Positions 51,222 through 61,013 of a stretch of 64,000 bases of DNA are shown one piece after another; position 1 is the first letter of the stretch, and every line of letters begins with the position of its first letter. Origin of the DNA: Parvimonas micra (lineage in GTDB: Bacteria > Bacillota > Clostridia > Tissierellales > Peptoniphilaceae); assembly GCF_021300775.1 (NCBI RefSeq), contig NZ_JAJTJP010000001.1, forward strand, positions 372,001 through 436,000. Reading direction: 5' to 3'. The position numbers and the translations under genes were made by a program. Under the pieces are notes generated by a model. The model made no database searches. It worked only from the letters and a program-made list of their open reading frames with translations, and was not told the DNA's origin.

Positions 51222-54200
51222 AAGTATTGAAATAAATGGTTTTAAATCATTTGCTGATAAGATTAAACTTGATTTTGAGACAAATATTACTGCTATTATT
51301 GGACCAAATGGAAGCGGAAAAAGTAATGTTGCTGATGCTGTTAGATGGGTTTTAGGTGAACAAAGCGCTAAGACTTTAAGGGGAAGTAAAATGGAAGATG
51401 TTATTTTTTCCGGAACAGATCATAAAATCAAAAAAAATTACTCCACTGTTAGTATAACTTTTGATAACTCTGATAATATTATTCCAATAGATTTTAAAGA
51501 GGTAACAATAGCTAGAAAATTATATAGATCTGGAGAAAGTGATTATTTTATAAACAAATCTAATGTTAGATTAAAAGAAGTTCGAGAATTATTCTTAGAT
51601 ACTGGAATTGGTAGAGAAGGCTATTCTATTATAGGTCAAGGGCGTATAGAAGAAATTATCAATGGGAAATCAGAAGATAGACGTGAAATTTTTGAAGAAG
51701 CTTCTGGTATATCTAAGATTAAATATCAGAAAAATGAGTCTCAAAAAAAATTATTCAAAGCTAAGGATAATTTAACAAGACTTAGAGATATAATAATTCA
51801 AAATGAAAATAGATACACTTTTTTAAAGGGGCAATCAATAAAAGCAAAAACTGGTATATCTTTATTACAAAATATTGAAAAGGCTGAATTTTCTATATCA
51901 TATAAAGAATATAATTATTTAAATAGTAATTTTAATAAATTCACAGAAACTTTAAAAATTAGTAAAGAGGAATTTTCTGATATTAGTAAAGAATTAGATG
52001 ATGTAAAAATAAAAATAGCTCCTCTTAAAGAAGAACTTAATAATATAACTAGTTTAGTAGAAAAAGATATAAAAGAGTTAAATAAAATTACTAGTCTAAA
52101 GAATGATATTGTAAATAAAAAAAATGTTTTAAACGAAAGAAATAAGTTTATAAAGTTAAATAATGAACAATCTTTAGACATAAAAGAAGAGTATAAATCT
52201 AATTTAGAAAAAATTAATTCAGAAATTGCTGAAATAGATACTCAAATTTATGAAAAATCAAAAAAATTAAATATTCTTTCTAAAGATAAGAATAATTTAA
52301 AAGATATGTTATCTAATAAAATAGAAGAACTAGAGTTTAAGACAAATATTTTTGAAAATTTACTCATAGAAAAAGAAAATATTGAAAATAGTATAAACGA
52401 CTTGGAAACTGAAAAAAAAGCCAGTGAGTTAATATCTTATTCAATAAAAAAGAAAATAGAAGAAAATATTGAGGAAACAAAAAAATTAAATATTGAAAAG
52501 CTAGAACTTGAAAACTTAGTATATAAAAATAAGGTACTTTTAGATTCATATTTGAAAGAACAAGATAATAAAAATTTAAAGATAAACAAATATACTATAA
52601 GTATAAATGAATTAGAAGAAGAAATTAAGAAACTTAAAAGTAAAAATTCTATTATTAGCAATGAAATTACATTAAAAAATAAAGAAATTTTAATGTTAAA
52701 ACATTACATCAGAAATTATGATGGGTATAGTAAATCAATACAAGATTTATTTAAACTTTGTGAAAAAGAGAAAGACATAAAAAAAATGATATGTGGAACC
52801 CTTGGTGACTTAATATCTGTAGAAGATAAATATAAAAAGGCAATAGACACTGTTCTTTCTTCAAATTTACAAGGAGTTGTGGTTCATAATGATTTAGAAG
52901 CTAAAAAAATTATTGAAAAAATAAAAGAAAATAAAATAGGAAGAATTAATCTTTTTCCAATCTCAAAAATTTTATTTAAAAAAGAGCTTAATAATCTTAA
53001 AGATAATGATATACTATCATTTGCAAATACTGTAATTACTAGTAATGACGATATTAGAAATATAATTAATTATTTTTTAGCAAATACTATAATATGTGAA
53101 AATTTAGATATTGCCATTAAGTTGTCAACAAAATATAAGAATAAATATAGAATTGTAACGTTAGATGGTGATGTTATTAATAGTTGGGGTTCTATTTCTG
53201 GTGGATATAAATCAAATAAAAATTCTTTTTCATTAATAGGGAGAAAACAACAATTAGATGATGCTCAATATGAAATAAATAGTTTAGAAATTTCATTAAA
53301 AGAAAATACTAAAATAATAGATACTTTGGTTAATAACTTAGAAAAAACTAGAGAAAAATTATTATTAATAAATTCCGATAAAGAAAGTAATAATTTGAAA
53401 ATAGATGATGTTCAAAAAGTAATATATAAAAACGAAATTTATATTTCAAATATTTTAAAAAGAATTGAAGAGATCAATGGTTATAATGAAAATCATCAAG
53501 TTTTTAACTCTGAAAAAGAAAATAAATTACAATTATTGACTAATAATTCTATAATTATAAATGATAATATAAATTTAGTAAATTTAGAAATTAGTGATAT
53601 AAAAAATAAAATTTCTGAGTTAGAAAAGAATGAAATTTTTATTTTAAATAATCTTGATACTGTGGAAAGAGATTTAAATATATTAAATAATTCAAAAAGT
53701 ATTTTATTAGAAAATAAAGTTTCAATAGAGAGAAAATTAAATTTAAAAGAAAATGAATTAGAATCTTCTAAAAGCCAATTAATTACTAATTTATCTGAAA
53801 TTGAACTAATAGAAAGTTTGATAATTGAATTTGATAGTAAAATAAATGAACTAACAAATTCTATTAATTATAATACTAATTTAAAGAAAAAATTAGTACT
53901 TAAAAACGAGGATATTTCAAATAAATACACAGAGTTAAATGAGAAATATATAATTTTAGAAAAAGATATAGAGAAATATGAACTAAGACTTTCAAATTTA
54001 AAAGATCAATTTACCAATTTAATAAATAGGCTCTGTGAGGAGTACTCATTAAATTATGAAAGTTGCGAAAAAAAAATGGAGTTATATAAAAATGAAAGCT
54101 TCTCTAAGGATGAACTAAAACAATTAAAGGAAGATTTAAGAGAATTAGGATCTTTCAGTTATGATTCTATTGAGGAATTTGAAAAAGTTAAAAATGAATT

Positions 54201-54747
54201 AGAATTTCAAAAAAATCAAGAAATAGATTTACAAAATTCTATTGAAGATATAAATAAAATTATCTTAAAACTTGAAAATACAATGAAGAAAACTTTTATT
54301 ACTGAATTTAAGAATATTAATGAGAATTTCTCAAGTATTTTTAAAATTTTATTTAATGGTGGAGAAGCAAGACTTGAACTTGATAGTGATGATATATTAA
54401 ATTGCGGAATAGATATAGTTGCAAAACCTGTTGGCAAAAAAATGCAGACTTTATCATTAATGTCTGGTGGAGAGAAAGCATTAACTGCCGTAGCATTACT
54501 TTTTGCAATATTTGAAACACGACCATCTCCATTTTGTATTCTTGATGAGGTTGATGCAGCCTTGGATGATTCTAATATTCTTAGATATGTAGAATATTTA
54601 AAAAATTATCTTACACAAACTCAATTTATTATGATAACTCATAGAAAGCCAACAATGGAAATGGCTGATATGATTTATGGTGTAACTATGGAACAAAAAG
54701 GAGTTAGTAAAATAGTTTCTATGACTTTTAATAAGGAGAAAAAATAA
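51211..54747 (+). CDS. smc: Chromosome partition protein SMC
   Basis: A 1178-residue SMC ATPase that compacts and segregates chromosomes with ScpA/ScpB. The N-terminal Walker A GPNGSGKS is at 31-38. Two very long Lys/Glu/Asn-rich coiled coils flank a hinge around residues 520-660 (GTLGDLISVEDKYKKAIDTVLSSNLQGVVVHN). The C-terminal head has signature LMSGGEKALTA and Walker B CILDEVDAALDD. The start ATG 51211 follows AAGGAGAA and overlaps the radical SAM gene. ftsY starts 1 nt after the stop. Confidence 0.96.
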   Translation: MRLKSIEINGFKSFADKIKLDFETNITAIIGPNGSGKSNVADAVRWVLGEQSAKTLRGSKMEDVIFSGTDHKIKKNYSTVSITFDNSDNIIPIDFKEVTIARKLYRSGESDYFINKSNVRLKEVRELFLDTGIGREGYSIIGQGRIEEIINGKSEDRREIFEEASGISKIKYQKNESQKKLFKAKDNLTRLRDIIIQNENRYTFLKGQSIKAKTGISLLQNIEKAEFSISYKEYNYLNSNFNKFTETLKISKEEFSDISKELDDVKIKIAPLKEELNNITSLVEKDIKELNKITSLKNDIVNKKNVLNERNKFIKLNNEQSLDIKEEYKSNLEKINSEIAEIDTQIYEKSKKLNILSKDKNNLKDMLSNKIEELEFKTNIFENLLIEKENIENSINDLETEKKASELISYSIKKKIEENIEETKKLNIEKLELENLVYKNKVLLDSYLKEQDNKNLKINKYTISINELEEEIKKLKSKNSIISNEITLKNKEILMLKHYIRNYDGYSKSIQDLFKLCEKEKDIKKMICGTLGDLISVEDKYKKAIDTVLSSNLQGVVVHNDLEAKKIIEKIKENKIGRINLFPISKILFKKELNNLKDNDILSFANTVITSNDDIRNIINYFLANTIICENLDIAIKLSTKYKNKYRIVTLDGDVINSWGSISGGYKSNKNSFSLIGRKQQLDDAQYEINSLEISLKENTKIIDTLVNNLEKTREKLLLINSDKESNNLKIDDVQKVIYKNEIYISNILKRIEEINGYNENHQVFNSEKENKLQLLTNNSIIINDNINLVNLEISDIKNKISELEKNEIFILNNLDTVERDLNILNNSKSILLENKVSIERKLNLKENELESSKSQLITNLSEIELIESLIIEFDSKINELTNSINYNTNLKKKLVLKNEDISNKYTELNEKYIILEKDIEKYELRLSNLKDQFTNLINRLCEEYSLNYESCEKKMELYKNESFSKDELKQLKEDLRELGSFSYDSIEEFEKVKNELEFQKNQEIDLQNSIEDINKIILKLENTMKKTFITEFKNINENFSSIFKILFNGGEARLELDSDDILNCGIDIVAKPVGKKMQTLSLMSGGEKALTAVALLFAIFETRPSPFCILDEVDAALDDSNILRYVEYLKNYLTQTQFIMITHRKPTMEMADMIYGVTMEQKGVSKIVSMTFNKEKK

Positions 54748-54748
54748 T

Positions 54749-55729
54749 ATGTTTAATTTTTTTGGAAAGAAAAATGAAGAAACACAAACTGAAGAAACAA
54801 TAGAAAAAAAACAGAGCTTTTTTGAAAGATTAAAGTCTGGATTAGCAAATACTAGAAATAATTTATCAAGTAAGATTGATAATTTACTTTCTATGTCTTC
54901 AAAAATTGATGAGGAGTTATTTGAGGAATTAGAATATATTTTAGTTTCAGCTGATATAGGAGCCACAGTTACAATGGAACTAATTGATGATTTAAAAGAT
55001 ATTGTAAAAAAAGAAAAAATTAAAGAACCTTCATTAATAAAAGACAAATTAATAGAGCTAATGAATTTTAAATTGAAAGAAAAAGAATTAAATCATAATT
55101 TTAATATTACTGATGGTATCCCAACTATTATACTAGTTGTTGGAGTAAATGGAGTTGGAAAAACAACTTCTATCGGTAAATTAGCAAATAAATTTAAGTC
55201 ACAAGGTAAAAATGTAATGTTAGTTGCTGCTGATACATTTAGAGCCGCTGCAACAGAACAACTTATGGAATGGGCTAATAGATCTAATGTTCCAATTATT
55301 ACAAATGAAGAAGGTGCAGATCCCGCATCTGTAGTTTATGATGGAATTCAAAGCGCTAAGAGTAAAAATATTGACGTTTTAATATGTGATACTGCTGGTA
55401 GACTTCATAACAAAAAGAATTTAATGAATGAATTAAATAAAATTACTAGAATAATTGATAGAGAATTTCCTGAAGCAAATAAAGAAATAACCTTAGTTTT
55501 AGATGCTACTACAGGTCAAAATGCAATTGTACAAGCAAAAGAATTTAGAGATACTGCAAATATAGATAGTGTAATTTTAACAAAGTTGGATGGTACTGCA
55601 AAGGGTGGAGTAGTATTTACAATACAATTGGAAATGGGAATACCTGTTAAACAAATTGGTATAGGAGAAAGAATAGATGACTTACAAGATTATAATGATC
55701 AAGATTTTGTAAATGCGATTTTTAGATAA
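54749..55729 (+). CDS. ftsY: Signal recognition particle receptor FtsY
   Basis: The SRP receptor GTPase at the membrane. At 326 residues it has a short acidic N-terminal region (about 35 residues), the N domain, then GVNGVGKTT (about residues 130-138), [24 protein letters not shown] and TKLDGTAKGG. Start ATG 54749 follows AAGGAGAA. smc-ftsY is a common pair. A terminator follows, so ylxM-ffh begins a new unit. Confidence 0.95.
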   Translation: MFNFFGKKNEETQTEETIEKKQSFFERLKSGLANTRNNLSSKIDNLLSMSSKIDEELFEELEYILVSADIGATVTMELIDDLKDIVKKEKIKEPSLIKDKLIELMNFKLKEKELNHNFNITDGIPTIILVVGVNGVGKTTSIGKLANKFKSQGKNVMLVAADTFRAAATEQLMEWANRSNVPIITNEEGADPASVVYDGIQSAKSKNIDVLICDTAGRLHNKKNLMNELNKITRIIDREFPEANKEITLVLDATTGQNAIVQAKEFRDTANIDSVILTKLDGTAKGGVVFTIQLEMGIPVKQIGIGERIDDLQDYNDQDFVNAIFR

Positions 55730-55734
55730 TTTAA

Positions 55735-55768
55735 AAATTAACGTTTCTTTAAACGTTAATTTTTTTTG
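55735..55768 (+). terminator. Terminator after ftsY
   Basis: A 12-bp stem AAATTAACGTTT/AAACGTTAATTT with a CTTT loop and a T run. Confidence 0.88.
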
Positions 55769-55786
55769 AAAAAATAAAAAAAACTA

Positions 55787-55814
55787 TTGACAAATCTTTA
55801 TTTAATGGTATAAT
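55787..55814 (+). promoter_or_regulatory. Promoter of the ylxM-ffh-rpsP operon
   Basis: TTGACA (55787-55792), 16 nt, TATAAT (55809-55814) with extended -10 TGG. Confidence 0.8.
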
Positions 55815-55819
55815 ATTAT

Positions 55820-55840
55820 GGTCAAGAAAAAAACTTGACC
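55820..55840 (+). repeat. Perfect 7-bp inverted repeat at the transcription start of ylxM
   Basis: GGTCAAG (55820-55826) and CTTGACC (55834-55840) flank seven A residues, 5 nt after the -10. It could be an operator or a 5'-end stem in the mRNA. Confidence 0.6.
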
Positions 55841-55856
55841 CATTTAAGAGGTGATT

Positions 55857-56210
55857 ATGGAAAAAATAGTTGAAATTGCCGTTCTATTTGATTATTATGG
55901 TAAACTACTTAGCGACAAACAGTATAATGTTGTCGATCAGCACTGTAATGAAGATTTATCACTTAGAGAAATTGCTGAAATAAATGGAATTTCTAAACAA
56001 GGTATATCAGATATTTTAAGTAGAGCAGAAAAAAAATTGAGATTCTATGAAGAAGAATTAAAATTGATTTCTAAATTTGAAAAAATTAATAAAAATTTAA
56101 AAGAAATTAATCAATTAATTGAAAATTCAAATAAAGATAATTCTACTTTAATTAATATTCTAGATATTATTCAAAATAAAAATAAAGAAATAATTGAAAA
56201 TGACTTATAG
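55857..56210 (+). CDS. ylxM: YlxM family protein (SRP-associated, sigma-like HTH)
   Basis: A 117-residue DNA-binding-like helix-turn-helix protein (LREIAEINGISKQGISDILSRAEKKL) of the YlxM/p13 family, which stimulates or accompanies the SRP GTPase Ffh. The Lys/Asn/Glu-rich C-tail is likely a coiled coil. AGAGGTGAT precedes ATG 55857. ffh follows after 12 nt. Confidence 0.88.
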   Translation: MEKIVEIAVLFDYYGKLLSDKQYNVVDQHCNEDLSLREIAEINGISKQGISDILSRAEKKLRFYEEELKLISKFEKINKNLKEINQLIENSNKDNSTLINILDIIQNKNKEIIENDL

Positions 56211-56222
56211 GAAGTGGTAGGA

Positions 56223-57566
56223 ATGATATTTGAGAATTTATCTGAAAAGCTTCAAGGAGCATTAAGTAAACTAAGAGGTAAGGGTAAACTTTCTGAAAAA
56301 GATGTTGATCTTGCTATGAGAGAGGTTAAACTTGCACTTTTAGAATCTGATGTAAATTTCAAAGTAGTTAAACAATTTATAAGTAATGTAAAAGAACGTT
56401 CAATTGGTAAAGAAGTTATGGAGAGTTTAACTCCAGCGCAACAAGTTATAAAAATTGTTAATGAAGAACTTACGGCACTTATGGGAAAAAAGGAAGAGAA
56501 GATTCAAATAGATTCTAATCCTCCAACTGTTATTATGCTTTGTGGTTTACAGGGGGCCGGAAAAACGACTCATGCAGGAAAACTTGCAAGACATTTTTTA
56601 AAACAAAATAAAAAGCCTCTTCTTGTTGCATGTGATGTATACAGACCTGCAGCAATAAAACAATTACAAGTTGTAGGAAAATCAGTAGATGTTCCTGTTT
56701 TTACAATAGAAGATTGTAAAGATGTTACAAAAATAGCAAATGAATCAATAAAATTTGCAAATTCAAATTCTAAAGATATAGTTATATTAGATACTGCTGG
56801 TAGATTACACATTGATGATGTATTAATGGATGAATTAAAATCCATTAAATCATCTGTTAAACCAATTGAAATTCTATTAGTAGTAGATTCTATGACAGGT
56901 CAGGATGCTGTTAATGTAGCAGAAAGTTTTAATAATGAACTAGACATTACTGGCGTTATAATGACAAAATTAGATGGTGATGCGAGAGGTGGAGCTGCAT
57001 TATCCATTAAAGCAATAACCGGTAAGCCAATTAAATTTATAGGTGTAGGTGAAAAGCTTGATGATTTAGAGCAATTTTATCCAGATAGAATGGCATCAAG
57101 AATTTTAGGAATGGGAGATATTTTATCTGTCATTGATAAAGTTCAAAAACAATTTGATTTAAAACAAACTAAAGAACTTGAAGAAAAAATAAGAAAACAA
57201 AGTTTTACTTTAGATGATTTTTTGAATCAGATGCAACAAGTTAGAAATATGGGTCCATTACAAGACTTGTTATCTATGATGCCAGGTGTTAATTCAAAAA
57301 TGCTAAAAGATATTAATATCGACGAGAAAGAACTTGATAAAATAGAAGCTATGATTTTATCAATGACTAAAAAAGAAAGAGAAAATCCAGATATAATTGA
57401 TAACTCTAGAAAACAAAGAATTATAAAAGGTTCTGGAACGAGTATTACAAATCTTAATAAGTTGTTAAAACAATTTAAAGATAGTAAAAAAATGATGAAA
57501 AAAATGCAAGAAATGACTAAAGGAGCTAAGAAAAAAGGAAAATTCGGTTTACCTTTTTTTAAATAA
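56223..57566 (+). CDS. ffh: Signal recognition particle protein Ffh
   Basis: SRP54-type GTPase that recognises signal peptides. At 447 residues it has the N domain, G domain with GLQGAGKTT (about residues 107-115), [10 protein letters not shown] and [10 protein letters not shown], and a Met-rich M domain ending [10 protein letters not shown] use ATG 56223 (AGGAAGTGG upstream); a GTG at 56214 would overlap that site. It is co-transcribed with ylxM and rpsP. Confidence 0.96.
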   Translation: MIFENLSEKLQGALSKLRGKGKLSEKDVDLAMREVKLALLESDVNFKVVKQFISNVKERSIGKEVMESLTPAQQVIKIVNEELTALMGKKEEKIQIDSNPPTVIMLCGLQGAGKTTHAGKLARHFLKQNKKPLLVACDVYRPAAIKQLQVVGKSVDVPVFTIEDCKDVTKIANESIKFANSNSKDIVILDTAGRLHIDDVLMDELKSIKSSVKPIEILLVVDSMTGQDAVNVAESFNNELDITGVIMTKLDGDARGGAALSIKAITGKPIKFIGVGEKLDDLEQFYPDRMASRILGMGDILSVIDKVQKQFDLKQTKELEEKIRKQSFTLDDFLNQMQQVRNMGPLQDLLSMMPGVNSKMLKDINIDEKELDKIEAMILSMTKKERENPDIIDNSRKQRIIKGSGTSITNLNKLLKQFKDSKKMMKKMQEMTKGAKKKGKFGLPFFK

Positions 57567-57583
57567 ATTTTAAGGAGGACAAT

Positions 57584-57838
57584 ATGGCAGTTAAAATCAG
57601 ATTAAAAAGAATGGGTTCAAAGAAAAAACCATTTTATAGAATAGTTGTTGCTGATTCAAGAGCACCTAGAGATGGTAAATTTATCGAGGAAATTGGATAC
57701 TATAATCCATTAACAGAATCTAAAGAAATTAAAGTTGACGCTGAAAAAGTTAATACTTGGATTAAGAATGGTGCTAAACCTACTGATACTGTAAATAGAT
57801 TATTTAAAAATAATAATATATATTCTGAAAATAAATAA
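57584..57838 (+). CDS. rpsP: 30S ribosomal protein S16
   Basis: An 84-residue ribosomal protein with the family N-terminus [35 protein letters not shown] precedes the ATG. It is part of the ffh-rpsP-khpA-rimM-trmD-rplS ribosome-maturation block. Confidence 0.97.
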   Translation: MAVKIRLKRMGSKKKPFYRIVVADSRAPRDGKFIEEIGYYNPLTESKEIKVDAEKVNTWIKNGAKPTDTVNRLFKNNNIYSENK

Positions 57839-57849
57839 GGAAAGTATAT

Positions 57850-58077
57850 ATGAAAGAATTAGTTGAATTTATGGTAAAGTCTTTAGTAGATAATCCAGAT
57901 AATTTAGTTATAACAACTGAAGAATATGGAGATTTAGTAAAGATTTTTATTAAGGCAGATGAAAATGATATTGGAAAGATTATAGGCAAACAAGGAAAAA
58001 TTGCTAAAGCTATAAGAACCATTGTTAGATCTTCTGCAATGAAGTTAGGTAAAAAGGTAATAGTAGAAATTAATTAG
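57850..58077 (+). CDS. khpA: KH domain RNA-binding protein KhpA
   Basis: A 75-residue type II KH protein with the GKIIGKQGKIAKAIRTIV RNA-binding loop. KhpA binds RNA, often with KhpB/Jag, and affects cell elongation and division in Firmicutes. It lies between rpsP and rimM as usual. Confidence 0.93.
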   Translation: MKELVEFMVKSLVDNPDNLVITTEEYGDLVKIFIKADENDIGKIIGKQGKIAKAIRTIVRSSAMKLGKKVIVEIN

Positions 58078-58081
58078 TATT

Positions 58082-58582
58082 ATGGAATTTATTGAAGTTG
58101 CAAAAATCATAAATGTTCATGGAATAAAAGGAACTGTAAAAATTTATTCATTAACATCTGATATTAATAGATTTAATGCTAACTGTAAGTTTTATATAGA
58201 TAAAAATATTGAAGTTACTATTAAGTCAGTTCGGAAATTAACTTCTGAATTAGCTTTGTTAACATTTAACGAATATGATAATATAAACCAAGTACTAGAA
58301 TTTAAAAATAAAGGACTTTTTATTGAGGAATCCGATTTGTTAGAGCTTCCAGATGATGAGTTTTATATTTATAAATTAATTGGAATAAATGTTTTTGATC
58401 AAAATGGAAAGTTTATAGGTCAAATTAAAGATGTATTAACAACTTTAGCAAATGATGTTTATGATATTGAGTACAAAGGTAAAAGCATATATATTCCAGC
58501 AGTTAAAGAGTTTGTAAAAGAAGTTGATTTAGATAAATCTATAATGAAGGTAAATATAATAGATGGTATATTAAATGACTAA
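58082..58582 (+). CDS. rimM: 16S rRNA processing protein RimM
   Basis: Ribosome 30S maturation factor that binds S19. At 166 residues it has the IIKVHGIKGTVKI-type start (KIINVHGIKGTVKIYSL), the PRC-barrel segment LIGINVFDQNGKFIGQI and YIPAVKEFVKEVD. It overlaps trmD by 8 nt. There is almost no Shine-Dalgarno, so translation is coupled to khpA. Confidence 0.93.
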   Translation: MEFIEVAKIINVHGIKGTVKIYSLTSDINRFNANCKFYIDKNIEVTIKSVRKLTSELALLTFNEYDNINQVLEFKNKGLFIEESDLLELPDDEFYIYKLIGINVFDQNGKFIGQIKDVLTTLANDVYDIEYKGKSIYIPAVKEFVKEVDLDKSIMKVNIIDGILND

Positions 58583-59267
58583 AATTACAATTTTAACATT
58601 ATTCCCAGATTTTATTAATTCAATAAAAAATTATGGAGTTTTAGGAAAAGCTATAGAAAAAGGTATTTTTGAACTAGAAGTTTTAAATATTAGAGATTTT
58701 TCTAAAGACAAACATAATAAAGTTGATGATGAAATCTATGGTGGTGGAGCTGGTATGTTGATGGCTGTTCAACCTGTTTTTGATGCTATAAATTTTAGTA
58801 AAACTGATACTTCAAAAGTTATATTTCTTTCTCCACAAGGAGAAGTTTTAACTCAAAAAAAATGTAAAGAATTATCCAATATTGAACACTTAATACTTTT
58901 ATGTGGACATTATGAAGGTATTGATTCAAGAGTTATAAATAATTATGTTGATGAAGAAATTTCTGTCGGCGATTATGTTGTTACAGGAGGAGAAATTCCT
59001 GCATTACTACTAATGGATGCCGTTTGTAGAATGATAGATGGTGTATTAGGAAATTCAGAGAGTGCAATAACAGATTCACATTATAATAATTTATTACAGT
59101 ATGATGTTTTTACAAGGCCTAGAAATTTTAACGGTTTAGAAGTTCCAGATGTTTTACTTAGTGGTAATCATAAAGAAATTGAAAAGTGGAGAATAGAGTC
59201 TTCAATTAAGAATACAAAAGAAAAAAGACCTGACTTATATGAAAAGTATATTTTAAAAAATAAATAG
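58575..59267 (+). CDS. trmD: tRNA (guanine37-N1)-methyltransferase
   Basis: Methylates G37 of tRNAs reading CNN and some other codons, keeping the frame. At 230 residues the trefoil-knot SPOUT fold shows YGGGAGMLM near 58, LLCGHYEGIDSRV near 110 and SVGDYVVTGGE near 133. Start ATG 58575 overlaps rimM. Confidence 0.95.
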   Translation: MTKITILTLFPDFINSIKNYGVLGKAIEKGIFELEVLNIRDFSKDKHNKVDDEIYGGGAGMLMAVQPVFDAINFSKTDTSKVIFLSPQGEVLTQKKCKELSNIEHLILLCGHYEGIDSRVINNYVDEEISVGDYVVTGGEIPALLLMDAVCRMIDGVLGNSESAITDSHYNNLLQYDVFTRPRNFNGLEVPDVLLSGNHKEIEKWRIESSIKNTKEKRPDLYEKYILKNK

Positions 59268-59268
59268 G

Positions 59269-59304
59269 ATGTTCCTCTGGTTTATAGAAATAAATTAAGA
59301 ACAT
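59269..59304 (+). promoter_or_regulatory. Putative L19 mRNA leader structure
   Basis: Between trmD and rplS, ATGTTC (59269-59274) pairs with GAACAT (59299-59304) around a 24-nt loop. Firmicutes carry a structured leader before rplS; position and closing stem fit, but I cannot verify the rest of the model. Confidence 0.45.
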
Positions 59305-59324
59305 TGATACTAGGAGGAATTGTT

Positions 59325-59672
59325 GTGGATATAATAAAACAAATTGAAAATGAACAATTAAGACAAGAAAAATTTGATTTTAATGTTGGAGATACTGTTG
59401 TTATCGGATATAAAATCAAAGAAGGAAATAGAGAAAGAGTTCAAGCTTTTGAAGGAACTGTAATTAAAATTCAAGGAAAAGGATCAAGAGCTACTTTTAC
59501 AGTAAGAAGAGTATTACAAGGAGTTGGAGTTGAAAGAACATTCCCAATTCACTCTCCAAGAATTGAAAGCTTAAAAGTAATTAGACGTGGTAAAGTTAGA
59601 CGTGCTAAATTATTCTACTTAAGAGATAGAGTTGGTAAAGCTTCAAAAGTAAAAGAATTAAAGAAATATTAA
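59325..59672 (+). CDS. rplS: 50S ribosomal protein L19, GTG start
   Basis: A 115-residue ribosomal protein at the 30S-50S interface. The start is GTG 59325 giving [14 protein letters not shown], the family N-terminus, 7 nt after AGGAGG (59312-59317). A TTG 21 nt further upstream is not credible. Typical [22 protein letters not shown] segments follow. A terminator follows. Confidence 0.95.
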   Translation: MDIIKQIENEQLRQEKFDFNVGDTVVIGYKIKEGNRERVQAFEGTVIKIQGKGSRATFTVRRVLQGVGVERTFPIHSPRIESLKVIRRGKVRRAKLFYLRDRVGKASKVKELKKY

Positions 59673-59677
59673 AAAAT

Positions 59678-59708
59678 TTAGTACCTCGTTTTTCGAGGTA
59701 CTAATTTT
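59678..59708 (+). terminator. Terminator after rplS
   Basis: An 11-bp stem TTAGTACCTCG/CGAGGTACTAA with a TTTTT loop and TTTT. Confidence 0.85.
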
Positions 59709-59725
59709 ATAGAAAAGAGGAAAAT

Positions 59726-61012
59726 ATGGATTTATTCAAAGTAAATTACAATTTATTTTCTAAGTTGTCAAAACCATTAGCTGAGAGAATGAGACCTAAA
59801 GACTTAAATTTTTTTGTAGGTCAAGATAATATAATTAAAAATAATTCTGTTCTAAAAAACATGATAAAAAATAATAAATACTCATCTATGATATTATATG
59901 GACCACCAGGTTCTGGTAAAACTTCTCTTGCCAATATAATATCAAGTAATAGTGATAATTTTTTTGTTAAAAATTCTGCTGTAACATCAGGTACAAAAGA
60001 AATTAAAGAAATTGTAGAACTTGCAAAAGATAACTTATCAATGTATAATAAAAGAACTATATTATTTATAGATGAAATTCATAGATTTAATAAACTACAA
60101 CAGGATTTTTTACTTGAATATGTTGAAAATGGCGATATAATATTTATTGGTGCTACAACTGAAAATCCTGCATACGAAGTAAATAGTGCTTTGTTATCAA
60201 GAATAGTTGTTTTTGAACTTCAATCTTTAAGTTTTGAAAATTTAAAAAATATAATTGATAATGCTATTTTAAATGATGAAATAATTAAAACTAAAAAAAT
60301 AAGTTATACTGAAGATGGTATACAATACTTGATAAAATTATCAAATGGAGACGCAAGATCAGCTTTAAATTATCTAGAACTAATAGTAGATAATATAGAA
60401 TCAGATGAAAAAATTATTTCAGAAAATCTAATAAAAACAATTTTTGATAAAGTAAAAATATACTATGATAAAAATTCAGATAAACATTATAACTTTATTT
60501 CTGCTTTTATAAAGTCTATGAGAATTGGAGATCCAGATGCTGTAATATATTATTTAGCATCAATGTTAATATCTGGTGAAGATATTAACTTTATAGCAAG
60601 ACGAATGATTATTTTTGCGTCTGAGGATATTGGAAATGCAAATCCAAATGCATTAGTTTTAGCAAATTCATGTGCTGAGTCTGTTAGAAAAATAGGTATG
60701 CCTGAAGCTAGAATTATTTTATCACAATGTGCTATCTATTTAGCTTGTAGTGATAAAAGTAATACTTCATATTTAGCTATAAATAGAGCAATGAAATTTG
60801 TTAAAGAAAACGGATTGGAAGAAGTCCCTGATTTTTTAAAAAGCTCAATAACTATTTCAAAACTGAAAGAGGAATACAAATACCCTCACGATTTTGAAGA
60901 TATGATTACAGGTCAAGAGTACTTGCCAGAAAAAATTAAGAATTTAAAATTTTATAATCCTAAAAATATTGGATATGAAAAGAATTTTTATGATAAATTG
61001 GAGGATAAATAA
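59726..61012 (+). CDS. rarA: Replication-associated recombination protein RarA (MgsA)
   Basis: A clamp-loader-like AAA+ ATPase acting at stalled replication forks. At 428 residues it has Walker [10 protein letters not shown] near 55, Walker [11 protein letters not shown] near 113, sensor [16 protein letters not shown] and the C-terminal tetramerisation domain with [24 protein letters not shown] precedes the ATG. asnS starts 1 nt after the stop. Confidence 0.93.
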   Translation: MDLFKVNYNLFSKLSKPLAERMRPKDLNFFVGQDNIIKNNSVLKNMIKNNKYSSMILYGPPGSGKTSLANIISSNSDNFFVKNSAVTSGTKEIKEIVELAKDNLSMYNKRTILFIDEIHRFNKLQQDFLLEYVENGDIIFIGATTENPAYEVNSALLSRIVVFELQSLSFENLKNIIDNAILNDEIIKTKKISYTEDGIQYLIKLSNGDARSALNYLELIVDNIESDEKIISENLIKTIFDKVKIYYDKNSDKHYNFISAFIKSMRIGDPDAVIYYLASMLISGEDINFIARRMIIFASEDIGNANPNALVLANSCAESVRKIGMPEARIILSQCAIYLACSDKSNTSYLAINRAMKFVKENGLEEVPDFLKSSITISKLKEEYKYPHDFEDMITGQEYLPEKIKNLKFYNPKNIGYEKNFYDKLEDK

Positions 61013-61013
61013 T

